A DNA stretch of 64,000 bases from JAJZXY01 sp046706185 (lineage in GTDB: Archaea; Thermoplasmatota; Thermoplasmata; Sysuiplasmatales; Sysuiplasmataceae). The notes below the pieces were generated by a model. That model saw only the letters and a program-made list of their open reading frames with translations, had not been told where the DNA came from and did not search any database. This document shows positions 8,252-17,444 of the stretch, in pieces. The stretch covers positions 1 through 64,000 of the forward strand of contig JBJKPR010000002.1 in NCBI GenBank assembly GCA_046706185.1, given 5' to 3'. A program made the position numbers and the translations under genes. Numbering within the stretch: position 1 is the first letter of the stretch; each line of letters opens with the position of its first letter.

Positions 8252-8569
8252 TGCCCCCAGCAGAGGATTGCATCTTATTTGAACCCGTAAGGGAGCCAAA
8301 ATATACTGCTAGAAGGAGCAAGTTAAGAGCAAATGGTGCACCTGAGGGGCAGGCATTTCGGGATTAATGCGTGAATACAGCCCGCTCCCGCCGAACTGGC
8401 CAGGGCATGGCGACACAGACCCACATAGTGATAATCTGGCATTCGGCCTTTTTATACACCAATACCGACTGGTAAAGAGATCTGGTACAGCCCCAGGCCA
8501 GAGAGGATTGCAAATCATTGGAGGAATGCCGAAACGACCCCTATCCCCAGCTATCCTTCCGCGGAAGAA
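8252..8569. promoter_or_regulatory. Divergent promoter region
   Basis: On the minus strand GTATATTT (8307-8300) lies upstream of the reductase. On the plus strand CTTTTTATAC (8448-8457) is a good TATA box, predicting a transcript start near 8480 and a leader of about 90 bases before the antiporter GTG at 8570. No gene is seen in between. Confidence 0.5.
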
Positions 8570-11212
8570 GTGCTCCTGTTCGCCACATACCTGATACTCA
8601 TAGGCTCCATACTGGCATTTGCAATCTATGAATTCGTTTCAGGAGTGGCATTTCAGGTCCTGCTGCTCATCATGGGCGGACTTGGCTTTGCCTTCCTCCT
8701 TGCTCACGGTTTCTTCGTTCTTCCATCCGCATTCACCTCATTTCTGAATTACTTCTCGATCCCGCTTATAACAGACCTCGTCCTGGTATTGATTTATGTG
8801 GGAACAGGGCTGAAGCTTGGCCTGGATGCCAAGCAGCTGAGAGGTTCCGGGCTGAGGATCGCCGCCGGGGGACTGGCGATGGCAGTCGCAGACATTGTAG
8901 GCTCAGCTGCAATCTTCTCTTACGTCTGCGGAATCCTTCTGAACTGGCCGTGGGTGCTTGGTGCACTGTTCGGCGCACTTATCGGGGACACCTCTGCCGC
9001 AATGATAGTTCCATATCTCAGCCACATAGCAAATCTCTCCGCTGAAAGGACGGGCAAATCGGAGCACCTGACGAAGCTGACAAGTGTCATAAAACTCGAA
9101 TCCACAATGAACAGTGTCGTCCTTCTTCTCTTTGTAACCATATTCTACAACCAGCTATACATTGGTAATTCAAGTCCCACGATGTCGGTCTTCTTCGGCA
9201 CCACCTTCAATTCGCTCACAGCCGTACTGGCAAACCACTCAGTGGTGCTTCTGTTTGCACTTGCCGGCATTCCGCTTATTGCGTATTTCAGCTCCAAGTC
9301 GATAGTGCTGATTGTGAAGAGGAGGCTGGCGCAAAAGAACGGAACTGGCCTGGAGCCGTATGCAGTCCTGTATCTCAAGAACCCTCACCCGACATCCACA
9401 GACGATGTCATGATACACAGATCCTCGGACGTCACTGAATTCAGCGAGAAGCAGATGAGGATGGGCATGATGCTCTACGGAATCGTTCTTGGTATCGCAC
9501 TGCTTGTCTTCGAGGAAGTCCTGCAGCTTACCTCTTTTGCTGGCTTTGCCAATGTGCTCTTTGCACTTATCGCACTCATCTATCTTGGTTTCTTTGTGGG
9601 ATACCTGTTTCCCGGTGGCGGAAAGACTTCCTACGAGAGTGACGGTTCAGCCCAGGGAAAAAGGACGTTCGTGGGCATGATGCTTTTCCACGATGAGATA
9701 GAGCTTCTGGTGAGAATAGTATTCTACTTCAGCCTCGGCATTGAGCTTGGTACAATGCTGTTCTCACCTCCGGCAGGACTGCAGCCCATTCCAGCAGACC
9801 AGACGACGGGCGCCATTGAGCTCATACTGCTCATGATACCCATTTTCATGGGACTTCGTTACTTCAGCGGACTTTTCGGCCTGCCCATAGCTTTCTACAG
9901 CAGGCGTTCCGGTGAACGCTTCGCAAGGGACTTCAAGCTTGTGGGCGCAACAATGCCCAAGGGCGTGACGGTTGCGGCACTCTCGGTTCTGCTCCTGCAG
10001 GCGGGCGTGAACTCCGGCGGAACAATCTACATTCTTGCCCTCACAACGGTAATAGTGTCCACCCTGGCTTTCACATTTGCATCGAGGGCGGGTTCTGCGG
10101 TTGTAAAACCTGCGCCGTCCAAGGGAAACGCGACCGCGCTGATATCAGTAAGCGCCCTCCAGATAACCAAGGAGATAAGCACGCAGAACACGAACGAAGG
10201 TGTGGAAAAAGGGCATGCTGCCTGGAAACCAGACAACAAGGCGCCAACCGTTCAAACAGCCTCCGCTGTCACTGCCGGAGCGAAGAGCCCTGAGGAAGTG
10301 CATTCGGCCGTACAGAACCAGACCATGACTGCAGGGGAGGTAAGCCCCCCTCCAGCCGGTGAACCGGAGCCACCTGTGAATGATGAAAGCAATCATAAAG
10401 ACGTGGAACCGCGTCCTATTCCTGAAAGAGAGGAAAGGCTGAGACACCTGGAGGACAAGCTCGCAGGCCTGGAGAACAGACTGGCTGAAATGAGAAGAGC
10501 GGAAAGAGGCACTTCGGAAGAAAACGGGGGAAATACTGCTGAAAAACTGGCTGAGGACGCTGTCCGCCCCGCCATGGCTGAAATAGCGCTTGAAATATCG
10601 GGCCTGAATTCAAGGCTGGAACTAATATCAGCAAGGATAGAATCAATAGCTGTCGAGGCAAGCCTGAGGAACAGGTTGAAATCGGATATTGAAGATTTGA
10701 AGAGTGAGATGAACCTCCACATATCTGGAGCAAGGGAGGAGGTCAGACGGCTGACTGAGAAACTTGCTCTCGACAAGAGGGTGGAGAAGAGGCTCGAAAC
10801 GCTGTCCAGGCAGCTAAGCAGGGTCATCTCCGGCGGTGCTGATGAGTTTGAAGACAGCGGCTCCATCACGCAAGAAAACCAGTCAGCAACAAGAGCCGCG
10901 GTTCTCGCCGTTCCAGGGCAAGCTGGTTCTGCTGGAGATGTTGTCCGCTTGAGGCGCATACAGGCAAGCGGCCTCGGCCAATCCATGCATTACCCGGCAT
11001 CAGGGAGTTCTCTGGACGGGATGGCAGGGCGCAGAACTTCAGGGCGTGGTTCAACGGCTGCCGCAGTTTTTTCAATGACGATTGGAGCTACGCTCTTCGG
11101 AAGTGCGTTCATGCCATTTGTTCATGCAGGTACGGCAGGGCTCTACATCCTGCTTGTTGCAGGATCGATGCTTTTTGCAACAGGCTTTGCGCTTATGCCC
11201 AGAAAGCACTAA
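8570..11212 (+). CDS. CPA-type cation/proton antiporter with coiled-coil tail
   Basis: 880 residues. Residues 1-510 contain about 12 hydrophobic helices. A GDTSAAM motif at ~139-145 occupies the place of the conserved acidic ion-binding pair of NhaP/CPA exchangers, and MPKGVTVAALS near 465 matches their RG...LAL helix. Residues ~510-620 are a polar linker, ~625-760 a heptad-rich coiled coil (LEDKLAGLENRLAEMRR and further), and ~830-880 two extra hydrophobic segments that would return the tail to the membrane. This exceeds the usual 400-500 residues. The start is GTG with a weak GGAAGAA. It should exchange Na+ or K+ for protons; the tail may drive oligomerisation or gating (inference). Confidence 0.75.
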   Translation: MLLFATYLILIGSILAFAIYEFVSGVAFQVLLLIMGGLGFAFLLAHGFFVLPSAFTSFLNYFSIPLITDLVLVLIYVGTGLKLGLDAKQLRGSGLRIAAGGLAMAVADIVGSAAIFSYVCGILLNWPWVLGALFGALIGDTSAAMIVPYLSHIANLSAERTGKSEHLTKLTSVIKLESTMNSVVLLLFVTIFYNQLYIGNSSPTMSVFFGTTFNSLTAVLANHSVVLLFALAGIPLIAYFSSKSIVLIVKRRLAQKNGTGLEPYAVLYLKNPHPTSTDDVMIHRSSDVTEFSEKQMRMGMMLYGIVLGIALLVFEEVLQLTSFAGFANVLFALIALIYLGFFVGYLFPGGGKTSYESDGSAQGKRTFVGMMLFHDEIELLVRIVFYFSLGIELGTMLFSPPAGLQPIPADQTTGAIELILLMIPIFMGLRYFSGLFGLPIAFYSRRSGERFARDFKLVGATMPKGVTVAALSVLLLQAGVNSGGTIYILALTTVIVSTLAFTFASRAGSAVVKPAPSKGNATALISVSALQITKEISTQNTNEGVEKGHAAWKPDNKAPTVQTASAVTAGAKSPEEVHSAVQNQTMTAGEVSPPPAGEPEPPVNDESNHKDVEPRPIPEREERLRHLEDKLAGLENRLAEMRRAERGTSEENGGNTAEKLAEDAVRPAMAEIALEISGLNSRLELISARIESIAVEASLRNRLKSDIEDLKSEMNLHISGAREEVRRLTEKLALDKRVEKRLETLSRQLSRVISGGADEFEDSGSITQENQSATRAAVLAVPGQAGSAGDVVRLRRIQASGLGQSMHYPASGSSLDGMAGRRTSGRGSTAAAVFSMTIGATLFGSAFMPFVHAGTAGLYILLVAGSMLFATGFALMPRKH

Positions 11213-11831
11213 CCTTCCACGATGAGAAATATCTGAGGTTTGCGTAAAGCAATGCAGAAACACCAAACCATATCAATAAGTCCCATCCGGCAGCAGTGAA
11301 GCCGAAATAGTATTGAGGACGGTTGCCAAGCAGCGGGTAGAATACAGTCAGATACTCAAACGGAAATCCATAGTTCACGAACCCGACCTGGAACCCTTCA
11401 TACTGGCCGAGCATCGAGACATCCGTGTTCAGCAGTGTAAGGACGGTTATCGCCGCAGCAGCTCCAAGGAGGTAGACGGTATGCCTGACAGGTCGGTTGA
11501 GGACTCCGAACAGCAGTGTCTCTCCCACAATAAACCATATGCCGATGTCAAGCAGAAAGCCCTGAATGGAGTAAGTGAAATAAGTGGCTGTTTGCCCTTG
11601 CATAAGTGGGCCCGGAAAGTGTTGAATAACAAATGCTGCCGGATAACCTCTGTAAACGGAATAGGAGGAGAATATGACAGGACTGTATGACCGATGCAGC
11701 AGGCTGAGAAGGGTAACGGCGAGGGAGCATCCGGTCACAAACCTGGAGAGCCTTACGTACTTATGCATGTCAATGACGGTGTACAGGCGTGACCGACGAT
11801 CGTGTCTCTGTAGCTCTTCTGCTCTCTCCAT
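11193..11831 (-). CDS. Multi-pass membrane protein of unknown function
   Basis: About 212 residues from ATG 11831 (a TTG two codons earlier is the alternative). After a charged cytoplasmic N-terminus there are four hydrophobic segments, at roughly 30-50, 90-112, 118-140 and 180-203. The loops are rich in Tyr, Phe and Gly, with RGYPAAF and GFPFEYLTVFYP. I recognise no family. It is the last gene of a minus-strand operon with two other membrane or secreted proteins and a membrane-bound regulator, and its end overlaps the convergent antiporter gene by 20 bases. A channel- or assembly-like role cannot be distinguished from sequence. Confidence 0.6.
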   Translation of the reverse strand: MERAEELQRHDRRSRLYTVIDMHKYVRLSRFVTGCSLAVTLLSLLHRSYSPVIFSSYSVYRGYPAAFVIQHFPGPLMQGQTATYFTYSIQGFLLDIGIWFIVGETLLFGVLNRPVRHTVYLLGAAAAITVLTLLNTDVSMLGQYEGFQVGFVNYGFPFEYLTVFYPLLGNRPQYYFGFTAAGWDLLIWFGVSALLYANLRYFSSWKVSAFWA

Positions 11832-11837
11832 GGCCAA

Positions 11838-12686
11838 TCATGCAGCGTTGTTCCATTCTATGATGTTGAGCACTTCTATTGTTCCTGTTATAACAAATTC
11901 GTTGCTTCCACTGAAAGTAAGGGTGTAGCTGCCAGGCTCGAGCGGTGTGGTAAGAGGACCCGAATCGGTCACGCCTGCACTCGAATTCATGTCACCGAAG
12001 GAGAACCCGCAGCTTAGCCCTTCGACATTGCTGGTCCCGGGCGCGGTGATTGAGACAGAGAATGAGAATGGGCCACTGGTCAGGAAGCTGCCTACGATGG
12101 TCCCCGGCTCTGATAGCGAGAAGGAAAAGGAAACTGAGCTGTCATTTGTTTGAATGACTGCTCCCTCAGGTATTCTCAGGGATGATATGCTGTGAGGCGT
12201 CTGGTAGCTGATGCCGATGGTGCTGCGGACAAAGATTATGTCACCTGCATACCCGCCGTATATCAGGCTGTATTGTCCCGCAGGCAGTGTCTGGTTCAAC
12301 GAGCCGCTGTGCTCATATGGCATTGGAAGCTCCATCCAGACCCAGTTCAGTCCAGTGACATAGACCACGCTCTCCCCAGTGGAATCCCAGCTGCCTGTCA
12401 GCGTCCCCGTTCTTGAAAGCGTAAAGGGTATTGCCTCTCCAAGATACTTCATTGGTCTGGACGTGCCACCGGTCAGCTGCCTGTCAAGACCTGTTATGTG
12501 TATCGACTTTCCGGCATGTATAGGAATATGCACCTGAGCCGGGAAGATCGGTGCGGAAGATGCAAGTGCATAGAAGCCCGTGGATGCGCCGACAATCACG
12601 ATCAGAGCCGAAAACATGACCTCCCATTTTCTTGCCTTTCTCCGCGTAATATAACGCCATGCTTTCCTGAAACGTTCACCTGCCAT
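11838..12686 (-). CDS. Membrane-anchored extracellular beta-rich protein
   Basis: About 282 residues. A basic N-terminus (RRKARKWE) is followed by one transmembrane or uncleaved signal segment at ~24-45, then a Ser/Thr/Gly-rich outer part with repeated ITG, SGPF and EPGSYTLTFSG turns typical of beta-sandwich surface domains and several N-x-S/T sequons. ATG 12686 was chosen because it overlaps the upstream gene by 11 bases; a longer frame to 12764 would run deep into that gene. The two halves (SRTGTLTGSWDSTG...LPAGQYSLIYGG and SEPGTIVGSFLTSG...LEPGSYTLTFSG) look like a tandem duplication. Probably faces outside the cell; no function assigned. Confidence 0.65.
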   Translation of the reverse strand: MAGERFRKAWRYITRRKARKWEVMFSALIVIVGASTGFYALASSAPIFPAQVHIPIHAGKSIHITGLDRQLTGGTSRPMKYLGEAIPFTLSRTGTLTGSWDSTGESVVYVTGLNWVWMELPMPYEHSGSLNQTLPAGQYSLIYGGYAGDIIFVRSTIGISYQTPHSISSLRIPEGAVIQTNDSSVSFSFSLSEPGTIVGSFLTSGPFSFSVSITAPGTSNVEGLSCGFSFGDMNSSAGVTDSGPLTTPLEPGSYTLTFSGSNEFVITGTIEVLNIIEWNNAA

Positions 12687-12987
12687 TCCTATCACGCCTG
12701 AAACCTGCCTTGCCGCCCTTTGCCCACACGAGCAGCACACATGCGAGGATAAGCGGCAGGACAAATGAGAGCACTGACGCCAGCACAGGAGATGAAAATG
12801 AACCCGACCCGGCAGCTGCTCCCTCGAATAACTGCTGTTTGGTGGACGAGTACTGACCGCTGGAAACTTGTCCAGACATGCTCAGGACTTCAAAGGCCAT
12901 GGTAATGCCTGCAATGATCAGAACAGCATTGATCAGGACGGCGGCGGCAAATTCCCGGTTTGACCTGTGCTTGGTCTGTCTCCTCAT
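12676..12987 (-). CDS. Small two-helix membrane protein
   Basis: 103 residues with hydrophobic helices at about 13-36 and 66-88 separated by a Ser/Gln/Gly-rich outer loop, and basic ends (RRQTKHRSNR, RRDRNGR) that place both termini inside. ATG 12987 is preceded by GGTAGGTGA. The gene overlaps the next one, so the two are translated together. It might be a chaperone or anchor for the surface protein encoded next. No family recognised. Confidence 0.6.
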   Translation of the reverse strand: MRRQTKHRSNREFAAAVLINAVLIIAGITMAFEVLSMSGQVSSGQYSSTKQQLFEGAAAGSGSFSSPVLASVLSFVLPLILACVLLVWAKGGKAGFRRDRNGR

Positions 12988-13062
12988 TTCACCTACCCAG
13001 CTACATACTATATTCTGCTGAAACAGTGTATAGAAGTGACGTGAAACAGGTTTCAGCAGGGT

Positions 13063-13695
13063 TCATCTTACCCTCTTTTCCCTCAGAACGATCATGTTCG
13101 TCGTGCCATGTCTCAACCTTTCCACAAGTTCGGCCCTTTCCAGGTGGTCAATCGCCCGCGTCACCTTCGCCTTCGAGTATTTCTTCAGCCCAACAAGGTC
13201 CTTCTGGAGCATCGAACCGCCTCTTTCAACAATAAGCCGGTAGATCTCATTCTCCGCATCATCCAGGTGGCTCAAAGCAGAAGGAGAATCCACGGTGCCT
13301 GTATCCCCGCCGCCCTCATGCGGCACTCCGCTGGAAGAAGGAAGTGTGGCAGTTTCCGCCAGACTTCGCCTCAACCAGAAACCTGACAGAAACGCCAGTA
13401 CCAGGGAGACGGTGAGACCTGATACGCTCATTGCGATCACAGGATAGTAGATGCTGCCAAGAGCCTTCTGAGCGCTGGCGGATGAAAACAGGAAAAGAAG
13501 TACGGCTGAAGTGAGAGTGAACACAAGTGAGGCAACAAACGTCATTGAAAATACAACTATGCTCCTGACAGGCGTATCCGAGCGTGCTCCTTTCGCTCCC
13601 GAAGGCACTACGGTACAAACCACCAGTATTGCAGACGACCTGACGGCATCATTTTCGAACTTGTATTTCAAACGAGGAGACTCCCGGCAGCTCAA
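13063..13695 (-). CDS. Membrane-bound winged-helix regulator
   Basis: About 210 residues. Two hydrophobic helices at ~47-70 and ~82-108 are followed by a Ser/Gly/Pro linker and a C-terminal winged-helix domain (~140-208: AENEIYRLIVERGGS, LQKDLVGLKKYSKAKVTRAIDHLERAELVERL). This is a one-component sensor layout known from archaea, with a DNA-binding domain tethered to the membrane. The start is uncertain: TTG 13695 is used, but the first ~45 residues are poorly gene-like and a start nearer the first helix is possible. It heads the four-gene surface operon and is the natural candidate for its regulator. Confidence 0.65.
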   Translation of the reverse strand: MSCRESPRLKYKFENDAVRSSAILVVCTVVPSGAKGARSDTPVRSIVVFSMTFVASLVFTLTSAVLLFLFSSASAQKALGSIYYPVIAMSVSGLTVSLVLAFLSGFWLRRSLAETATLPSSSGVPHEGGGDTGTVDSPSALSHLDDAENEIYRLIVERGGSMLQKDLVGLKKYSKAKVTRAIDHLERAELVERLRHGTTNMIVLREKRVR

Positions 13696-13858
13696 ACTTT
13701 CTCAGTACTAGGTGATCAGACGCTTATTTCTGTTTCTGGGTTCAAAAGCGTGATGAAGATTAGATACCGGGGAGGAGAGCCTTGTTCCGCTAAACGATAA
13801 CCAGTTGCTGATGATCAGCAAATAAAAGGTGCGCAATAGGTGCGGGAAGGTTGGTTGC

Positions 13859-14488
13859 ATGCCGGCGGAGTTCGTTGACGTCTACGACGACACACTTCAG
13901 GTGATAGGTTCCATGGAAAGAGCGCTTGCACACAGGGTAGGCGCGCTTCACAAGACAATGCAGTGCTGGTTCGTCGATGCGATGCATGCCTACTTTCAGA
14001 TCAGAGGGAAAGATGTTGGTTTTCCCGGCCTTCTGGACGTTACAGTCGGCGGTCATGTGTCCAGCGACGAGAGCGAGGGCGCTGCCATTGCGAGAGAGGC
14101 AAGGGAAGAGGTGGGAGTAAATGTGGAGCGCATGTGCCTTTCACACGTAGGTAGAAACAGCTTCACCTACAGACATGGTGAAGCAAACGTCAGAGAGTTC
14201 TCTGAGGTATTCATGGTGATGGCGGAGGATGGTTTTGACACGTTCTCTCCCGACCCGACGGAACTCTCAGGAATTGCTGCTGTCCCATTCATTGAAGGAC
14301 GAAGACTGCTGGAGGGAGTCATTCCATATCTGAATGTCATGGCACTGACTGCGAACAGTGCGGGCTCTGAGATGAGAAACTTCCGCATCACTTGCGGGTC
14401 GTTTATTCCTGGCATGCAGCGTTATTTCGTCAATGTTCTCCGCCTGAGCGAATCATTTTCGAAAGGGGAACGCAGTATTGGGCTCTGA
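13859..14488 (+). CDS. Nudix hydrolase, IPP-isomerase/YfcD-like
   Basis: About 209 residues from ATG 13859. The Nudix box is intact: GHVSSDESEGAAIAREAREEVGV matches G-x5-E-x7-REUxEExGU. The upstream MERALAHRVGALHKTMQCWF and downstream FSEVFMV segments resemble the IPP isomerase/YfcD branch of the family. Nudix enzymes hydrolyse nucleoside diphosphates linked to other groups; the actual substrate cannot be read here. The longer frame from GTG 13829 adds ten unlikely residues. It converges on hemD, and the regulator operon runs the other way upstream. Confidence 0.82.
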   Translation: MPAEFVDVYDDTLQVIGSMERALAHRVGALHKTMQCWFVDAMHAYFQIRGKDVGFPGLLDVTVGGHVSSDESEGAAIAREAREEVGVNVERMCLSHVGRNSFTYRHGEANVREFSEVFMVMAEDGFDTFSPDPTELSGIAAVPFIEGRRLLEGVIPYLNVMALTANSAGSEMRNFRITCGSFIPGMQRYFVNVLRLSESFSKGERSIGL

Positions 14489-14561
14489 ACCTGCGGGCGA
14501 CTGACGAGGATTTCTGCTTGACGGAAAGCGTCAAGTGTTGGCGTATCTGTGGTATGGGCCC

Positions 14562-15398
14562 TTACCTCGTTCGCTGGTTCATGCCCCCTGCAGCATCAAC
14601 AATCTCCTGCAGCATTGATTCGAAGTCGGCGCTTGAGGCAACCTTGGGGCCGGAGGAGATGTGGGAGCCGATTTCTCTGGCCGTCTCAGCGCCTATTGCC
14701 CATATGCTGCATCTGCCGAGAGCAGACGACATCTTCTCCCCTTCTCCCATGCCTTCTGCGATTTTGAAGAAATTCCTTGCCATCATGCTGCTTGAGAAGG
14801 GGAGAATGTATCTTTCACCGCCTAGTATATCCCCGAGGACTGCTTCCAGCAGGGAAGTGTCTTCCGGCATCCTGATGCGGTAAAGAGCAAATTCAATCAC
14901 GACAAGACCGGTTGCTTCCAGTCCCCTCTTGAGTGTCTCGGTACCGCTGTCACTCCTGAATACGACAACCGGGCCGCCTGCCCTCCGGAGAGATGCTACA
15001 TACCTGACAAGCCCTTCCGATGAATGCACATCCGGCATGGTGGAAACAACTGAATGCAGGGAAAGCCGATTGGCGGTGGCACTGCCGACAGCCACAATGC
15101 TGAGCCCTTCGCGCGTCAGTAAGTCTGGTTCATTCAGGCTCGAGAAGAACCTGTCAACAGCGGTGGAACTCATGAATATGCATGTATCGGCCTTTTCCAG
15201 CCAGCTGAGAACAGCCTGCCTGTCTATCTCCGTATCACTGATCTCTATCGCCGGAGCGACAACAGGCTCCATGCCGTTTTTCCTGCAGTAGTCGAGCGAA
15301 GCTTCGGCCCTGCCCTCAGGCCTCATCAGCGCTATCTTGATAGATGCATCACCATCCTTCCAGAGCAGCCTGGCCTTTGCCCGATGAGCAAATTGCAT
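14562..15398 (-). CDS. hemD: Uroporphyrinogen-III synthase
   Basis: 278 residues, the usual length. HemD cyclises hydroxymethylbilane to uroporphyrinogen III. The family is very divergent; support comes from the two-lobed pattern (IALMRPEGRAEASLDYCRKNG, CIFMSSTAVDRFF, IVAVGSATANRL, ILPFSSSMMARNFF, SIWAIGAETAREI) and from position directly after hemC, whose stop lies 3 bases upstream of the ATG. The N-terminal ~20 residues precede the first strand of the fold and a later start is possible. The end converges with the Nudix gene. It acts in the cytoplasm in the tetrapyrrole trunk shared by all classical heme routes. Confidence 0.85.
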   Translation of the reverse strand: MQFAHRAKARLLWKDGDASIKIALMRPEGRAEASLDYCRKNGMEPVVAPAIEISDTEIDRQAVLSWLEKADTCIFMSSTAVDRFFSSLNEPDLLTREGLSIVAVGSATANRLSLHSVVSTMPDVHSSEGLVRYVASLRRAGGPVVVFRSDSGTETLKRGLEATGLVVIEFALYRIRMPEDTSLLEAVLGDILGGERYILPFSSSMMARNFFKIAEGMGEGEKMSSALGRCSIWAIGAETAREIGSHISSGPKVASSADFESMLQEIVDAAGGMNQRTR

Positions 15399-15401
15399 GT
15401 C

Positions 15402-16304
15402 TCACTGTATACCGCCGCCCGAGATTATGATCTTCGAAGCTTCATCCCCGAAAACCTGAAGCTTGGGCGCCACATCTGCGGGATGTTCTATAAGTGCGCT
15501 TACCCTCCGCTCAAAGCTGCCGTCCTGCGAAAGCAGCTGCGCCCTGAGGTGCAATCCCCGCCCGAGAGCCTGTGCACTCACGCCAAGAGGGGAATTGCAG
15601 CCTGCGTTGAGCAAGGCAAGCACTGACCGTTCGAGCTCCACTTCAGACCTGGTTCCCGGGTGGTCAGCCTTCCTTATTACATCCCCGGGCAGCCTGTCCG
15701 TCCTCGTGACCAGGGCGAGAGCTCCCTGCCCTGCGGCAGGAACAAACTGCTCCACAGGCAGAGGGAATATACGAAGCCCTCCGCCACCGGTGTAACCAAG
15801 CCTCTCCAGGCCGCAGAGTGCGACAACGGCGGCCCTCAGCTGCTTCCCCTCGACCTTCGAAATGCGCGTGGTGATGTTTCCCCTCAGAGCTTCAGTTTTC
15901 AGGTCTGCCCTTGCCCTTGTGATCTGCGCTATTCTCCTTGCACTGGAAGTGCCTACGGTTGAGCCTTCGGGGAGTTTGGTGTAATACTCGGAGGAAATGA
16001 GGCAGTCCGCCCTTCTCATTCTATGAGGTATTACAGCAATGCACAGTCCCTCCGGCAGTCTCACCGGGACATCCTTCATGCTGTGTATGCCTCCATCAAG
16101 CCTGCCCTCAAGCACAAGCCTGTTGATCTCGTCTACAAACGAGCCCTCCCTGGGTCTCATACCCGCATGGCCCGAGTCTCCTGCCGTTTTCACTATCACC
16201 TTTTCGATGTCCTCCGTGAGACCGGATTTGCGCAGGAGGTCAGTGATCTCACCCGACTGCGCTAGTGCAAGCTTGCTCCCTCTTGTTCCAAGCCTGAATG
16301 ACAT
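15402..16304 (-). CDS. hemC: Porphobilinogen deaminase (hydroxymethylbilane synthase)
   Basis: 300 residues from ATG 16304. Joins four porphobilinogens on a dipyrromethane cofactor. Seen: the start MSFRLGTRGSKLALAQ, the HSMKDVP loop with the catalytic Asp, RRIAQ and RGNITTR arginines, VPAAGQGAL, and the cofactor-binding cysteine in NAGCNSPLGV (C236). The ATG was chosen because the GTGAGGTG ribosome site sits 4 bases upstream, right at the end of hemB; the longer frame would overlap hemB. Part of the hemB-hemC-hemD minus-strand operon. Confidence 0.96.
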   Translation of the reverse strand: MSFRLGTRGSKLALAQSGEITDLLRKSGLTEDIEKVIVKTAGDSGHAGMRPREGSFVDEINRLVLEGRLDGGIHSMKDVPVRLPEGLCIAVIPHRMRRADCLISSEYYTKLPEGSTVGTSSARRIAQITRARADLKTEALRGNITTRISKVEGKQLRAAVVALCGLERLGYTGGGGLRIFPLPVEQFVPAAGQGALALVTRTDRLPGDVIRKADHPGTRSEVELERSVLALLNAGCNSPLGVSAQALGRGLHLRAQLLSQDGSFERRVSALIEHPADVAPKLQVFGDEASKIIISGGGIQ

Positions 16305-16314
16305 TTGCACCACC

Positions 16315-17286
16315 TCACGGTGTAATCCATTCTGCAAGCTCGGGAGCGTGGTAGGTGATTAGAATATCCGCGCCCGCCCTGAATATGGATGTAGTCGCCT
16401 CCACCACGGAGGATTTGTAGTCAAACATCCCTGAAATGGATGCCGCCCTCAACATCCCGTACTCGCCGCTTACGCTGTATGCTGCTACCGGAACATCGAA
16501 CCTTTTCCTGGCCATGTGTATTATGTCAAGGTTGAGGAGAGCGGGCTTGACCATCAGTATGTCTGCGCCCTCGTCCAGGTCCAGCTGGATCTCATGCATG
16601 GACTCGCGCGCATTCGCGTAATTAAGCTGATACCCTCTCCTGTCTCCGGAAGATGGGGCGCTTTGAGCAGCCTCCCTGAACGGGCCATAGAAGGATGAGG
16701 CGCTCTTGGAGGCATATGCCATTATGAGCCTGCCCTGGTAGCCGCTGCTGTCCAGCGAGTTCCTTATGGCAGAAACCTGGCCATCCATCATTCCGCTCGG
16801 AGCAATGATGTCTGCCCCTGCTTCCGCCTGGGAAGATGCTATTTTAGCGTACAGTTCAAGCGTGCTGTCATTGTCCACATCCTGTCCGCGGACAATGCCG
16901 CAATGGCCGCTGGAAGTGTACTCACAGAGGCAGAGATCGGAGGCCACGAGCAGTGAACTGCTCTCCTTAATTTTCCTGATTGCCCTCTGAACCACTCCCT
17001 TGTCTGAATATGCTTCAGAGCCCCTCGCATCCTTCTTTCCAGGGATGCCGAAGAGGAGAAGCGAGCGGATGCCTTTGTCCTCCAGCATAGATGCCACGCT
17101 GCCGATCTCGGAGAGGGGGTACGTGAACTGTCCTGGCATAAGGGCCATTTCGCGCCTCCGCTTCAACCGCTCGTCGACAAAGACAGGATAAATCAGGCGT
17201 GACGTGCTAACCCTTGTTTCAGTGAGCATCTCCCGTATGTTTTCGTTCGCCCTCAGCCTTCTCATCCTGGTTGCAGGAAAAACCAT
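16315..17286 (-). CDS. hemB: Delta-aminolevulinate dehydratase (porphobilinogen synthase)
   Basis: 323 residues, normal length. Condenses two 5-aminolevulinates to porphobilinogen. The zinc-type active site is present: DLCLCEYTSSGHCG (C119, C121, C129), and the two Schiff-base lysines lie in YASKSASSFYGPF (K194) and ILMVKPALLNLD (K247). The zinc cysteines place it with zinc-dependent rather than purely magnesium-dependent enzymes. First gene of the hemBCD operon, divergent from hemY. An AT-rich CATTAATAATG about 50 bases upstream on the minus strand may be its TATA element. Confidence 0.97.
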   Translation of the reverse strand: MVFPATRMRRLRANENIREMLTETRVSTSRLIYPVFVDERLKRRREMALMPGQFTYPLSEIGSVASMLEDKGIRSLLLFGIPGKKDARGSEAYSDKGVVQRAIRKIKESSSLLVASDLCLCEYTSSGHCGIVRGQDVDNDSTLELYAKIASSQAEAGADIIAPSGMMDGQVSAIRNSLDSSGYQGRLIMAYASKSASSFYGPFREAAQSAPSSGDRRGYQLNYANARESMHEIQLDLDEGADILMVKPALLNLDIIHMARKRFDVPVAAYSVSGEYGMLRAASISGMFDYKSSVVEATTSIFRAGADILITYHAPELAEWITP

Positions 17287-17399
17287 TGGACCGACCTTCG
17301 ACTAGTTCTGCTTAATGCTATGCTATTGACGATGCATTATTAATGCTTGGTAATGGCTGGAAGGCTCAAATAGCACTGATGCCGCCTCAGGTTGCAAGT

Positions 17400-17407
17400 T
17401 GTATATA
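17400..17407 (+). promoter_or_regulatory. TATA box upstream of hemY
   Basis: TGTATATAC lies about 41 bases before the hemY ATG at 17445, predicting a transcript start near 17430 and a very short leader. Confidence 0.5.
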
Positions 17408-17444
17408 CTCAGTCAATGTAGCCTGCTCACAGTAAGTGTGTGCG

